NCBI RefSeq assembly: GCF_001027285.1
Contig: NZ_CP011509.1
Coordinates: 6,472,501-6,536,500 of the forward strand
Length of the DNA stretch: 64,000 bases
DNA from: Archangium gephyra
GTDB taxonomy: Bacteria; Myxococcota; Myxococcia; Myxococcales; Myxococcaceae
Direction of reading: 5' to 3'
The translations under genes and the position numbers were made by a program. The notes beneath the pieces are model-generated. The model was not told the origin of the DNA and did not search any database. It was given only the letters and a program-made list of their open reading frames with translations. Below, one piece after another: positions 35,688-43,171 of the stretch (position 1 is the stretch's first letter; each line of letters starts with the position of its first letter).

Positions 35688-37754
35688 TCAGTGCACGAAC
35701 AGGTTCTCCGGCTCGGGCACCACCGTCGTGAAGGTGTACCCATTCGCCCCCGCCTGAGCAGTCACGGTACCGGCGGTACCCACCGTGCCACCGGTGCCCC
35801 CGTTGCCACCGCACGCGCCACCCCCTCCGCCTTGCGCGCTGAACGTGCCCACGAAGACATCAGCCCCCGCGGCCCCGGCGGTTACCTGGAGCGTTCCGGT
35901 AATGGCTGGGCTCGCAGACGCGACGAGGTGGATGATGCCGCCACCGCCACCGCCACCGCCACCCGCTCCCTGGGTATTGACGGTGTTGCCGTTGATGCCG
36001 GGGGCGCCCGCTCCACCGTTGGCGCGCAGGGCTCCGGCCACGGTGATGTTGCCCTTGGCGCCGATGATGATGATGCCGCCCGCCCCTCCTCCCGAGCCCG
36101 CGACATCGGCGGCGCCAGCCGGGTTGATGCCGCTGTTGCCGTTCGCAATGATGTTGCCGCCCGCGAGGATGTTGACGTTGCCCCGGGACAGGATGACCAC
36201 TGCGCCGCCGCCCTCGCCGCCAGACACCACGGTCGCGCCCCGGTCCCCCGCGCCTCCCGCCGCCGCGGACGGGCGCTTGATCATGGACGCGGCGAGCGGG
36301 CTGAGCCCGATACCTCCGGCGTTGGTGCCCGAGGCCGCCAGCGCCACGCCCGGGTTGGGCGGGCCACCTCCCACGTCCTGCGCCCCAGAAGCCACGGTGA
36401 TGGTGCCCGTCACCGTGACGTCACCCGTGGCGCGCAGCACCGTCCCGCTCGGGACGACGAGGTTACCGGCGATGTTGATGGTGGTGAACTGCAGGTGGTG
36501 GCGACCCGCCAGGGCGTTGAAGCCGGCCTGCGTGGTCAGGTCCAGCGTGTTGCCGAAGGCCAACGAGAGCGCTCCGCCGGAGCCGTCCCCGTAGATGTGG
36601 AGCGCGCCCGGCGTACCCTGCGGCCCCGTCGCACCGGTGGCGCCTGTCGCACCGGTAGCGCCCGTCGCTCCGGTGGCTCCCGCCGGGCCGGTGGCTCCCG
36701 CCGGGCCGGTGGCTCCCGGGATGCCCTGGGGACCCTGGGCGCCATTGCACACGTAGCGGGTGAGGGCCGCGTTCACCTCGGCCGTGTCCAACGTGCTGTT
36801 GTCATTGGCATCCACGCCGGCCTCGAGCTTGACGCCGCCGGTGGCGCAGTTGGCCCCGGCCGCCTCGGCCGACGTCTTCACCAGGGCCCGGGCTCCCGCC
36901 GCGCCCGCCGGGCCGGTGGCTCCCGCCGGGCCGGTGGCACCGGGGATGCCCTGGGGACCCTGGGCGCCATTGCACACGTAGCGGGTGAGGGCCGCGTCCA
37001 CCTCGGCCGTGTCCAACGTGCTGTTGCCGTTGGCGTCCACGCCGGCCTCGAGCTTGACGCCGCCGGTGGCGCAGTTGGCCCCGGCCGCCTCGGCCGACGT
37101 CTTCACCAGGGCCCGGGCTCCCGCCGCGCCCGTGGCGCCGGTGTCGCCCTTGGCTCCCATGGCCCCGGTGGCACCCGTGGCACCCGGGATGCCTTGAATA
37201 CCCTGGGCCCCGTTGCACACGTAGCGGGTCAGGGTCCAGTCCACCTCGGCCGTGTCCAAGGTGCCGTTGCTGTCGGCATCCACGCCGGCCTCGAGCTTGA
37301 TGCCGCCGGTGGCGCAGTTGGCTCCGGCCGCCTCGGCCGACGTCTTCACCAGCGCGCGCTTTCCTTCCGGTCCCGCGGGGCCCATGGGTCCACCCGCGGG
37401 GCCGGGCTCACCCCGGGCTCCCTGGGCTCCGTTGCACACGTAACGCGTCTGGGCGGCGTCCACCTCCGCGTCGTCCAGGGTGCCGTTCCCATTGGCATCC
37501 GTGCCGACCTCGAGCTTCGAGCCCGCCATCGCGCAGTTGGCACCCGCCGGCTCGAGCGAGGTCCGTACCAGCGTGCCCGTGCCCGCCGCTCCGGGTTGTC
37601 CCGCCGGTCCTTGGGGCCCTTGAGGTCCTGCCTCACCCTGCGGTCCCCGGGGGCCTTCGGCCGTGCAGGCCGAGAGCGCCAGTGCGGCACAGAGGGACAT
37701 GACTCGGAACCCGGAGGGTCCCAGTTGGAGTCGCAGGAGGCTCGGCATCGTCAT
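35688..37754 (-). CDS. Collagen-like lipoprotein with four EF-hand-like repeats
   Basis: Surface lipoprotein of 688 aa (lipobox LALSAC, Cys30). A collagen-like GPQGEAGPQGPQGPAGQPG block follows the anchor. Four ~50-residue repeats come next (first with TLVRTSLEPAGANC, later RALVKTSAEAAGANC), each holding an EF-hand-like loop such as DANGNGTLDDAEV and ending TRYVCNG. They are separated by Gly-X-Y blocks (GIPGATGATGAMGAKGDTGA). The C-terminal half is a Gly-rich, beta-rich domain (PSGTVLRATGDVTVTGTITV) of adhesin type. ATG 37754 follows GAAAGGA. Repeat periods in DNA are about 225-243 bp. It could form calcium-dependent triple-helical surface fibres; this is inference. Confidence 0.85.
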   Translation of the reverse strand: MTMPSLLRLQLGPSGFRVMSLCAALALSACTAEGPRGPQGEAGPQGPQGPAGQPGAAGTGTLVRTSLEPAGANCAMAGSKLEVGTDANGNGTLDDAEVDAAQTRYVCNGAQGARGEPGPAGGPMGPAGPEGKRALVKTSAEAAGANCATGGIKLEAGVDADSNGTLDTAEVDWTLTRYVCNGAQGIQGIPGATGATGAMGAKGDTGATGAAGARALVKTSAEAAGANCATGGVKLEAGVDANGNSTLDTAEVDAALTRYVCNGAQGPQGIPGATGPAGATGPAGAAGARALVKTSAEAAGANCATGGVKLEAGVDANDNSTLDTAEVNAALTRYVCNGAQGPQGIPGATGPAGATGPAGATGATGATGATGATGATGPQGTPGALHIYGDGSGGALSLAFGNTLDLTTQAGFNALAGRHHLQFTTINIAGNLVVPSGTVLRATGDVTVTGTITVASGAQDVGGGPPNPGVALAASGTNAGGIGLSPLAASMIKRPSAAAGGAGDRGATVVSGGEGGGAVVILSRGNVNILAGGNIIANGNSGINPAGAADVAGSGGGAGGIIIIGAKGNITVAGALRANGGAGAPGINGNTVNTQGAGGGGGGGGGIIHLVASASPAITGTLQVTAGAAGADVFVGTFSAQGGGGGACGGNGGTGGTVGTAGTVTAQAGANGYTFTTVVPEPENLFVH

Positions 37755-37928
37755 CGGCACGGTCCTTTCGAGAACCTGTTGCAGTTGCAGATGCGCAGTA
37801 TGTGCCAGTCCGTGGCGGGATGGTGTGATTGGCTTCACAACGCGTCTCGTCAGGGCTTGACAGCGAGTCCTGGTCCTCCGTCCCGGGACATGCTTTGTTG
37901 TCGGCTCAACACTCAACAGGGAGCACGC

Positions 37929-38462
37929 ATGTCGGAGCAGTTTATCGGGGAAATCCGGATGTTCGCTGGCAACTTCCCGCCTCGGGGCTGGCAGTTCTGC
38001 CAGGGCCAGATCCTGCCCATCGCACAGAACACCGCCCTCTTCTCCATCCTGGGCACCACCTACGGTGGCAACGGGACGACGACGTTCGCGCTGCCGGACC
38101 TGCGCGGCCGCTACCCGATGCAGCCGGGCCAGGGGCCGGGGCTGACGCCTCGCACCCTGGGGGAGCAGGGCGGCTCGGAGAACGTCACCCTGATCGCCAC
38201 GCAGATGCCCGCGCACAACCACACGCTGACCGCCAACGGCGCCGCCGGTGACAGCATTTCGCCCCAAGGGGGCTTCAACGCGGGGCTGACGCTCTCGGGG
38301 ACCGGCCAGCCGGAGTCCCTGTATGCCAGCAGCGCCAACACCACCATGAACCCCGCGGCCATCGGCCTGGCGGGAGGCAGCCAGCCCCACAACAACATGC
38401 CGCCCTACACGTGCGTGAACTTCATCATCGCGGTCGAGGGCATCTACCCCTCGCGCAACTGA
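37929..38462 (+). CDS. Phage tail-collar / microcystin-dependent-protein-like (MdpB) protein
   Basis: Protein of 177 aa without a signal peptide. It has the tail-collar signature FIGEIRMFAGNFPPRGWQFC, TTFALPDLRGRYPMQPG and MPAHNHTLTA (the latter two are usual in this family). In bacteria such proteins occur outside prophages as structural or surface proteins; no phage genes lie here. It is divergent from the collagen-like lipoprotein (174-base gap), so the two may be co-regulated. ATG 37929 is near the end of an AT-richer leader with CAGGGAGC. Confidence 0.85.
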   Translation: MSEQFIGEIRMFAGNFPPRGWQFCQGQILPIAQNTALFSILGTTYGGNGTTTFALPDLRGRYPMQPGQGPGLTPRTLGEQGGSENVTLIATQMPAHNHTLTANGAAGDSISPQGGFNAGLTLSGTGQPESLYASSANTTMNPAAIGLAGGSQPHNNMPPYTCVNFIIAVEGIYPSRN

Positions 38463-38514
38463 CGCGGGCCCGGACGCCCGGGGTCCCCGAGGGCCCCGGC
38501 GCCGTCCTCCGCGC

Positions 38515-39936
38515 TCAGGACTCCGCGTTGGCGGACTGGGGCTCGGCGAGCACCGGGGCGGGGGCGGGCACCTGCGCCGCGCGGGCCTGGAGCCGTGAGC
38601 CCACCAGCGACAGCAGCCCCCCCAGCGAGCACACCGGCTTCGCGTCCGGCTCGACGATGCGCATGGCCAGGAAGGCCGCCGCCAGCCGCGCCACCGAGGA
38701 CAGCACGAAGAGCACGTGCAGGTTCACCCACAGGTGGCCCCCGAGGATGAACTCCGTGGGCAGCAGGCTCGCCAGTCCCCCGCCCAGCGCCGAGGCCGCC
38801 GCGTAGGCCAGGCCTCCCGCCGTGGAGAACGCCGCCAGGTAGAAGGGCCGGCCCCGGCGCGGCGCCACCGACAGCGGCAGCGCGAAGGCCGCCAGGGCAT
38901 GGCCTCCCCAGAGCACTCCCGCCAGCACCACGTCCGCCAGCAGCGGCCAGAGGAACGTGGCCGTCGGGAAGAGCCAGATGGCCGGGACGAAGCCAATGCC
39001 CAGCGAGCACGCCAGCAGCACCGGCTGCGCCCCCAGCCTGTCGATGAGCCTGCCCCACACCGGCGCGGCCAGCATGCGCATCCCGGCCACCGCCGCCAGG
39101 TACAGCGCCATCGTCAGGAAGCTCATCTTCAGGTTCTTCAGCATGTGGAACGAGAAGAAGGGCGCGGAGAGCCCCACCGCCGCGTTCCACGCCACCTGGT
39201 ACACCAGCACCCGGCGCGCCCGCTCGTCCCGCAGTGGCAACAGCGCCACGCCGAAGTCCAGCTTCGCCTTCTCCTTGTCCGGCGCGGGATCATGCTGGCG
39301 CGCCATCAGCAGCGTCGTCACCACGCCCGCCCCGCACGCCATCGCCGCCAGCAGCGGCAGGCCCAGGCCCACGCCCTCGGGCGGGCGCAGCCTGTCCATC
39401 AGCACGCCCGCCACCAGCGACGTCACCGTGCCGCCCAGCGTGCACAGCGCCGTGCGCCGGCCGAAGAAGCGCCCTCGGAAGGACTCGGGCACCAGCTCGC
39501 CCATCCACGCCACCCAGGCGTTGTTCCCAATGACGCCCAGCACCGCCGACACCGCCGCCACGCCCACCAGCAGCCGCTGCTGTCCCTGCAGCCCCAGCGG
39601 CAGCCACGGCAGCACGCACAACGGCAGCATCACCTGGCGCGACAGGCACACCGCCGTGAGCGCCACCCGCCGGTGCCCGAAGGTGGACGTCAGCCACGCC
39701 GCCGGGAACTGCACGAATTGGGCGAAGAAGGGCAGCGCCGTCATCACCCCCACCAGGAAGGGCCCCAGCTTCAGCGCCAGCGCCCACGCGGTGAGCACCG
39801 TGGCCCCCGCGCACGCGGTGAACACCTCCGCGACAATGCCCTCGGCCACCGAGGCCTTCAGCGAGCCGCGCAGGGCGCTCCGCGCCGCGGTGCCGGGGGT
39901 GGATGTGGGAGTGGTACCCACCGGGGGCGCCCCCAT
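38515..39936 (-). CDS. MFS transporter
   Basis: Inner-membrane transporter of 473 aa with about twelve hydrophobic segments. Landmarks are LGPFLVGVMTALPFFAQFVQ, FRGRFFGRRTALCTLGG (loop after helix 4) and GMRMLAAPVWGRLIDRLGA in the second half. The substrate is unknown. The C-terminal ~35 residues are Ala/Pro-rich and hydrophilic. The start is uncertain: ATG 39936 (MGAPPVG) is chosen, while GTG 40047 and GTG 40107 are in frame but have poor ribosome sites. Confidence 0.8.
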   Translation of the reverse strand: MGAPPVGTTPTSTPGTAARSALRGSLKASVAEGIVAEVFTACAGATVLTAWALALKLGPFLVGVMTALPFFAQFVQFPAAWLTSTFGHRRVALTAVCLSRQVMLPLCVLPWLPLGLQGQQRLLVGVAAVSAVLGVIGNNAWVAWMGELVPESFRGRFFGRRTALCTLGGTVTSLVAGVLMDRLRPPEGVGLGLPLLAAMACGAGVVTTLLMARQHDPAPDKEKAKLDFGVALLPLRDERARRVLVYQVAWNAAVGLSAPFFSFHMLKNLKMSFLTMALYLAAVAGMRMLAAPVWGRLIDRLGAQPVLLACSLGIGFVPAIWLFPTATFLWPLLADVVLAGVLWGGHALAAFALPLSVAPRRGRPFYLAAFSTAGGLAYAAASALGGGLASLLPTEFILGGHLWVNLHVLFVLSSVARLAAAFLAMRIVEPDAKPVCSLGGLLSLVGSRLQARAAQVPAPAPVLAEPQSANAES

Positions 39937-40234
39937 CAACGGGGCGGCCGAGCCCGGCAGCGAGTTTCCGGGCCGGAAGAGGGGGACGGCGGTGGCCAGG
40001 GCAGCGAAGCTGCGGAGGACGTGACGGCGCAGGACGGCGAGAGACACGCGGACCTTGAGAGGGCGGGCGGGAGCTCCCTGGTCTCTCTCATGACGCACCG
40101 CACCCACTCAAACCGGCCCCTGGCGCCCGCTCGCCCCCCTTCCAGGCCCCGCCGCCTGCCCGTCCCCGCAGCAAACAGGTGCAGTTCACGCGGTCTTGAA
40201 CTATATGAACGGCGCAGAGGGAGAAGAGGGGTAC
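39937..40234. other. Divergent spacer between MFS and polyprenyl synthase genes
   Basis: 298 bases if both chosen starts are right. Part may be the N-terminal leader of the MFS gene. A GAACTATATGAAC stretch near 40,197-40,209 is the only AT-rich spot. No separate gene is seen. Confidence 0.45.
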
Positions 40235-41239
40235 ATGGAACTCGCGCGTGAGCTGGCGGATTTTCTGGGGAGCGTGGAGCAGCGGCTGGGCACCATGCTG
40301 GCGGACGGGGATGCGGGCCCGGGTGTGAAGGGCGACACGCTGATGGAGGCCGCGCGCCACCTGTGCATCGGCACCGGCGGCAAGCGCGCCCGCCCCATGC
40401 TGGTGCGCCTGTTCGGCGGCGCGGTGAACATGGCCCCCGAGAAGCTGGTGGACGTGGCCGTGGCCGCGGAGATGATCCACTCCTCCAGCCTCCTGCACGA
40501 CGACGTGGTGGACGCCGGCATGTACCGCCGCGCCCGGCCCACGGTGAACGCCCGCTGGGGCAACATCGTCGCCGTCATGAGTGGAGACCTCATCCTCTCC
40601 ACCGCGCTGCACCGCCTGGCCCACCTGGATCCGCGCCTCACCCAGACGGCCCTCTCCGTGGTGGTGGAGATGTCGCGCGCCGCCATCACCGAGGTGGAGG
40701 CCCGCGGCAACCTGGAGCTGCCCCTGGAGCGCCTGCGCTTCATCGCCGAGGGCAAGACGGGCTCGCTCTTCGGCTGGTGCGGCAGCGCCGCCGCGACGCT
40801 CGCCGACAAGCCCGAGGCCGCCCAGCGCTTCGATCTCTTCGGCCGCCGCTTCGGCGTGGCCTTCCAGATCGCCGATGACATCCGCGACGTGCTCGGCACG
40901 GATCCGGGCAAGCCGCGCTACGCGGACGTGCTCTCGGGCACGCCCTCGCTGCCCATCCTCCTGGCGGTGGCGCGCGACGGCACGCTGAAGACCAAGCTCA
41001 AGGACGCCTGGGCCTTCACCACCGTCAACCCCGAGCGCACCCGCGCCATTGGCGACGCCATCGAGGCCACGGGCGTCGTCGAGCTGGCCATGGAGCGGAT
41101 GAACAAGGAGCTGGAGGCCGCGGTGGACGCGCTGGGGCCGTACGCGCAGCAGGGCACGGGCGCGGAGCTGGTGGACTGGGCGCGCAAGCTGTCGGTGGGC
41201 ATCGCCGCCCAGGCGCAGGAGCGGAGCCGCGCCGCATGA
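40235..41239 (+). CDS. Polyprenyl diphosphate synthase (trans-isoprenyl, all-E type)
   Basis: Cytosolic prenyltransferase of 334 aa condensing allylic diphosphates with isopentenyl diphosphate. First Asp-rich motif LLHDDVVDAGMYRR and second QIADDIRDVLG are present, with GGKRARPMLV binding the substrate. Family relatives make octaprenyl/solanesyl chains for quinones or precursors for carotenoids. The residues near the first motif (HSSSLLHDD) fit a long-chain enzyme, but chain length is not certain. ATG 40235 follows GAAGAGGGG; ATG 40205 is an alternative. The next gene's start overlaps its stop (ATGA). Confidence 0.9.
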   Translation: MELARELADFLGSVEQRLGTMLADGDAGPGVKGDTLMEAARHLCIGTGGKRARPMLVRLFGGAVNMAPEKLVDVAVAAEMIHSSSLLHDDVVDAGMYRRARPTVNARWGNIVAVMSGDLILSTALHRLAHLDPRLTQTALSVVVEMSRAAITEVEARGNLELPLERLRFIAEGKTGSLFGWCGSAAATLADKPEAAQRFDLFGRRFGVAFQIADDIRDVLGTDPGKPRYADVLSGTPSLPILLAVARDGTLKTKLKDAWAFTTVNPERTRAIGDAIEATGVVELAMERMNKELEAAVDALGPYAQQGTGAELVDWARKLSVGIAAQAQERSRAA

Positions 41240-41814
41240 AAGGCTACCTGTGGACGAGTGGTGTCGAAGCGGCCCGGGGGGAGGGCTCCAGCAACGGTCA
41301 TCTCTCTCCCTGGGAAGCCATCGCCATCGACGCGGTGGGCAACGTCATTGAATTCTGGGGCTTCAAGCGCAACCAGGGCCGCGTCTGGGCCCTGCTGTAC
41401 CTGCGCGGCGAGCCCCTCACCGCCGGGGAGCTCGAGCGCGAGCTGGAGCTGTCCAAGGGCGGCGTGTCCATGCTGCTGAGGGACCTGGAGCGCTGGGGTG
41501 TGATCCGCCGCGTGCGCTCGCCCCAGGACAGCGCCTGGCGCTACGGGGCGGAGACGGACCTCATCCGCATGGTGTCGCACGTGATTGAGGAGCGGGAGGC
41601 GGGGTTCATCGAGCGGATCCGCGCCGACCTGGCCGAGGCCCACCGGCTGGCGGTGGCGACGGGGAACGTTCCCCGTGAACACCTCGCGCGGCTGGAGAAG
41701 ATGGCCACGCTTGCCGAGCACGTGGAGCGCGCGCTACGGCTGTTCATCAAGACGGCGCGCCTGGACGTGGGCGGCATCCTCGGCGCGCTGCGCGAGGACT
41801 CGTCGCGGCAGTGA
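41236..41814 (+). CDS. GbsR/MarR-family transcriptional regulator
   Basis: DNA-binding protein of 192 aa with a winged-helix core (NQGRVWALLYLRGEPLTA, then LERELELSKGGVSMLLRDLE) and a C-terminal helical dimerisation part (LEKMATLAEHVERALRLFIK). The sequence fits the GbsR subgroup. ATG overlaps the synthase stop by ATGA, so the regulator and polyprenyl synthase form one operon; it could tune isoprenoid output. Effector unknown. Confidence 0.8.
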   Translation: MKGYLWTSGVEAARGEGSSNGHLSPWEAIAIDAVGNVIEFWGFKRNQGRVWALLYLRGEPLTAGELERELELSKGGVSMLLRDLERWGVIRRVRSPQDSAWRYGAETDLIRMVSHVIEEREAGFIERIRADLAEAHRLAVATGNVPREHLARLEKMATLAEHVERALRLFIKTARLDVGGILGALREDSSRQ

Positions 41815-41836
41815 GGCGGAGCCGAGGGAGGCACGG

Positions 41837-42358
41837 ATGGACTCGCATTACGATCAGGTGATGAAGGCGCGGAGCACGGCGGATACGGCGGCCATGAAGC
41901 TGTACTTCGCCTATTCGACGATCCTGGACCGGGCGGCCTTCGAGGAGTGGCGGGCGCAGCACAGCTACGAGTTCTTCGAGCTGCCCGAGGGCAAGCTGGC
42001 CGAGGCGCTGGACGTGGACCTGGTGTACGACTTCCCCTCGAGGTGGTGGGGAGGGCGGGTGGCGGGGCTGACGGACGTGCCGGGCAAGAGCGTGTACGGG
42101 CGGCTGTTCGAGATTGGCGGGAAGGACTGGCCCATCATCCAGCACAAGGAGGGCGCGGTGACGAGCATGTGCGTGGAGCGGCTCGTGCGCGTCCGGGTGG
42201 AGGGACAGGAGCTGCAGGCCACGGCGTTCGTGACGTCGCCGCGCCGGGCGTCCACCGAGGGCCCCATCAGCCAGCGGTTCATCGAGGCGCTGGTGCGCGG
42301 CGCGCAGAGCGCCGGACTGCCCGCCGAGTACATCGAGCGCCTGCGCCGCGGGGAGTAG
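41837..42358 (+). CDS. Gamma-glutamylcyclotransferase-like (GGCT/AIG2) protein
   Basis: Cytosolic protein of 173 aa with the family's opening strand LYFAYSTILDRAAFEEW, a beta-barrel core (SRWWGGRVAGLTDVPGKSVYG), and a later ERLVRVRVEG strand. It resembles the GGCT/AIG2 superfamily, whose members cyclise gamma-glutamyl dipeptides. The usual N-terminal YGSN motif is altered to YSTIL, so activity is uncertain. The last codons plus downstream DNA (42330-42382) are duplicated 574 bases further on, and the stop TAG lies inside a stretch reading CGGGGAGTAG just before a tRNA-Pro relic. Confidence 0.65.
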   Translation: MDSHYDQVMKARSTADTAAMKLYFAYSTILDRAAFEEWRAQHSYEFFELPEGKLAEALDVDLVYDFPSRWWGGRVAGLTDVPGKSVYGRLFEIGGKDWPIIQHKEGAVTSMCVERLVRVRVEGQELQATAFVTSPRRASTEGPISQRFIEALVRGAQSAGLPAEYIERLRRGE

Positions 42359-42382
42359 GGCAGGGCGGACGCGGGGAACCCC
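42330..42382 (+). repeat. 53-bp direct repeat, copy 1
   Basis: Spans the last codons of the GGCT-like gene and the DNA after it (ACATCGAGCGCCTGCGC to AACCCC). Copy 2 at 42904-42956 differs at four positions only (49/53 identical). Offset is 574 bases. Confidence 0.85.
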
Positions 42383-42431
42383 TTGGTTCGGGACCAAGGG
42401 GGCGCAGGTTTAAATCCTGTCTCCCCGACCA
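42382..42431 (+). tRNA. tRNA-Pro 3'-half relic (anticodon CGG)
   Basis: A perfect 3' half: anticodon arm CTTGG-TTCGGGA-CCAAG (anticodon CGG), variable loop GGGGC, T arm GCAGG-TTTAAAT-CCTGT, acceptor strand CTCCCCG, A and CCA. The T-loop base 56 is T instead of the universal C. No normal D arm lies upstream, although CGGGGAG (42349-42355) could pair with the acceptor strand at too great a distance. I read it as a pseudo-tRNA or attachment-site fragment, not a working tRNA. Confidence 0.6.
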
Positions 42432-42572
42432 TAGAGCCCTGGCGCCCTCCAGCAGTAAACCAGCAGCAAGCGGAGGGGGTTCACCTCCGGCGGCCAGCGT
42501 GGGCGCGCCAGCTCCAGCGCCTCGGTTGCCCTGGTGGGCGGGTCTACACTGGGCGACGCGCAGGAGTCGCAT

Positions 42573-42932
42573 ATGAGGATCGAGCTTCAGAAGCTGGTGC
42601 GGCACGACTGGAAGGAGGCCCCCGAATACGCGGCCGTGGACGCGATCGCCGAGGCGCTCCATCGTGAACTTCAGGGGGAAGCGGTCCTCGCGCAAATCCA
42701 AGTGGCCAACGCGCCTGGCAACTCCAGCGAGAGGGTCCAACAAACGTTCCTCGCCCATGCCGAGCGTCTCGGGTTTCGCAGGGAACACCAGGGTCAATCG
42801 ATGGACTTCGTCGGAGTCGACCCGGGTGCGACGCTCAGTAGGGCACGGCTCGGCGGTGCTTGCCTGGGCCTTCACGACGCCATCGCTGCCCGGCGGGCGC
42901 GGCACATCGAGCGCCTGCGCTGCGGGGAGTAG
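42573..42932 (+). CDS. Chimeric small ORF in the accessory island
   Basis: 119-aa frame (MRIELQKLVRHDWKEAPEYA). Residues ~45-75 (GNSSERVQQTFLAHAERLGF) are faintly like the N-terminal part of BglII/BstYI-type restriction endonucleases; this is weak. The final residues, HIERLRCGE, are not native: they come from copy 2 of the 53-bp repeat and equal the end of the GGCT-like protein (YIERLRRGE). It is therefore probably a truncated gene fused to a duplicated tail. No clear ribosome site. Function is doubtful. Confidence 0.4.
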   Translation: MRIELQKLVRHDWKEAPEYAAVDAIAEALHRELQGEAVLAQIQVANAPGNSSERVQQTFLAHAERLGFRREHQGQSMDFVGVDPGATLSRARLGGACLGLHDAIAARRARHIERLRCGE

Positions 42933-42956
42933 GACAGGGCGGACGTGTGGAACCCC
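42904..42956 (+). repeat. 53-bp direct repeat, copy 2
   Basis: Second copy of the repeat at 42330-42382, giving the C-terminus and stop of the chimeric ORF. After it, a different hairpin-like stretch (CAGGCATTGCCGGGGCGG) replaces the tRNA anticodon arm, then GCAGGT resumes similarity. Confidence 0.85.
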
Positions 42957-43171
42957 CAGGCATTGCCGGGGCGGCGTGCAGGTCTTTGTGATCACTTTTT
43001 GCGTTGGGTACAGAAACCGCCTCACGCGGTAGGCCGTTTTCGGCGCGCGTCCAGGGCCTCTCAGTAGAGATGGCTGAGACCGTGGGGCCTTTGCGGGCCC
43101 GCCCCCCCTGTAGGGTTGGCCGTCCCGCATCCTATCCTTCGGGACTGATGCTCCTGGGGGAGGCCAGCGCC

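Noticed and set aside
36600..37640. CRISPR-like array in the collagen gene
   Set aside because: The repeats are coding, of 225-243 bp with internal similarity, not short spaced repeats.
35475..37900. Plus-strand frame over the collagen-like gene
   Set aside because: Antisense of Gly-Pro repeats gives a Gly/Arg/Ala run; the minus frame has lipobox and domains.
37929..38462. Prophage remnant signalled by the tail-collar gene
   Set aside because: No other phage gene lies nearby; similar proteins are common as single genes in bacterial chromosomes.
42349..42431. Complete tRNA-Pro gene starting at CGGGGAG 42349
   Set aside because: Total length 83 with no D arm that folds, T56 in the T-loop, and the 5' part codes the end of the GGCT-like gene; only a relic can be supported.
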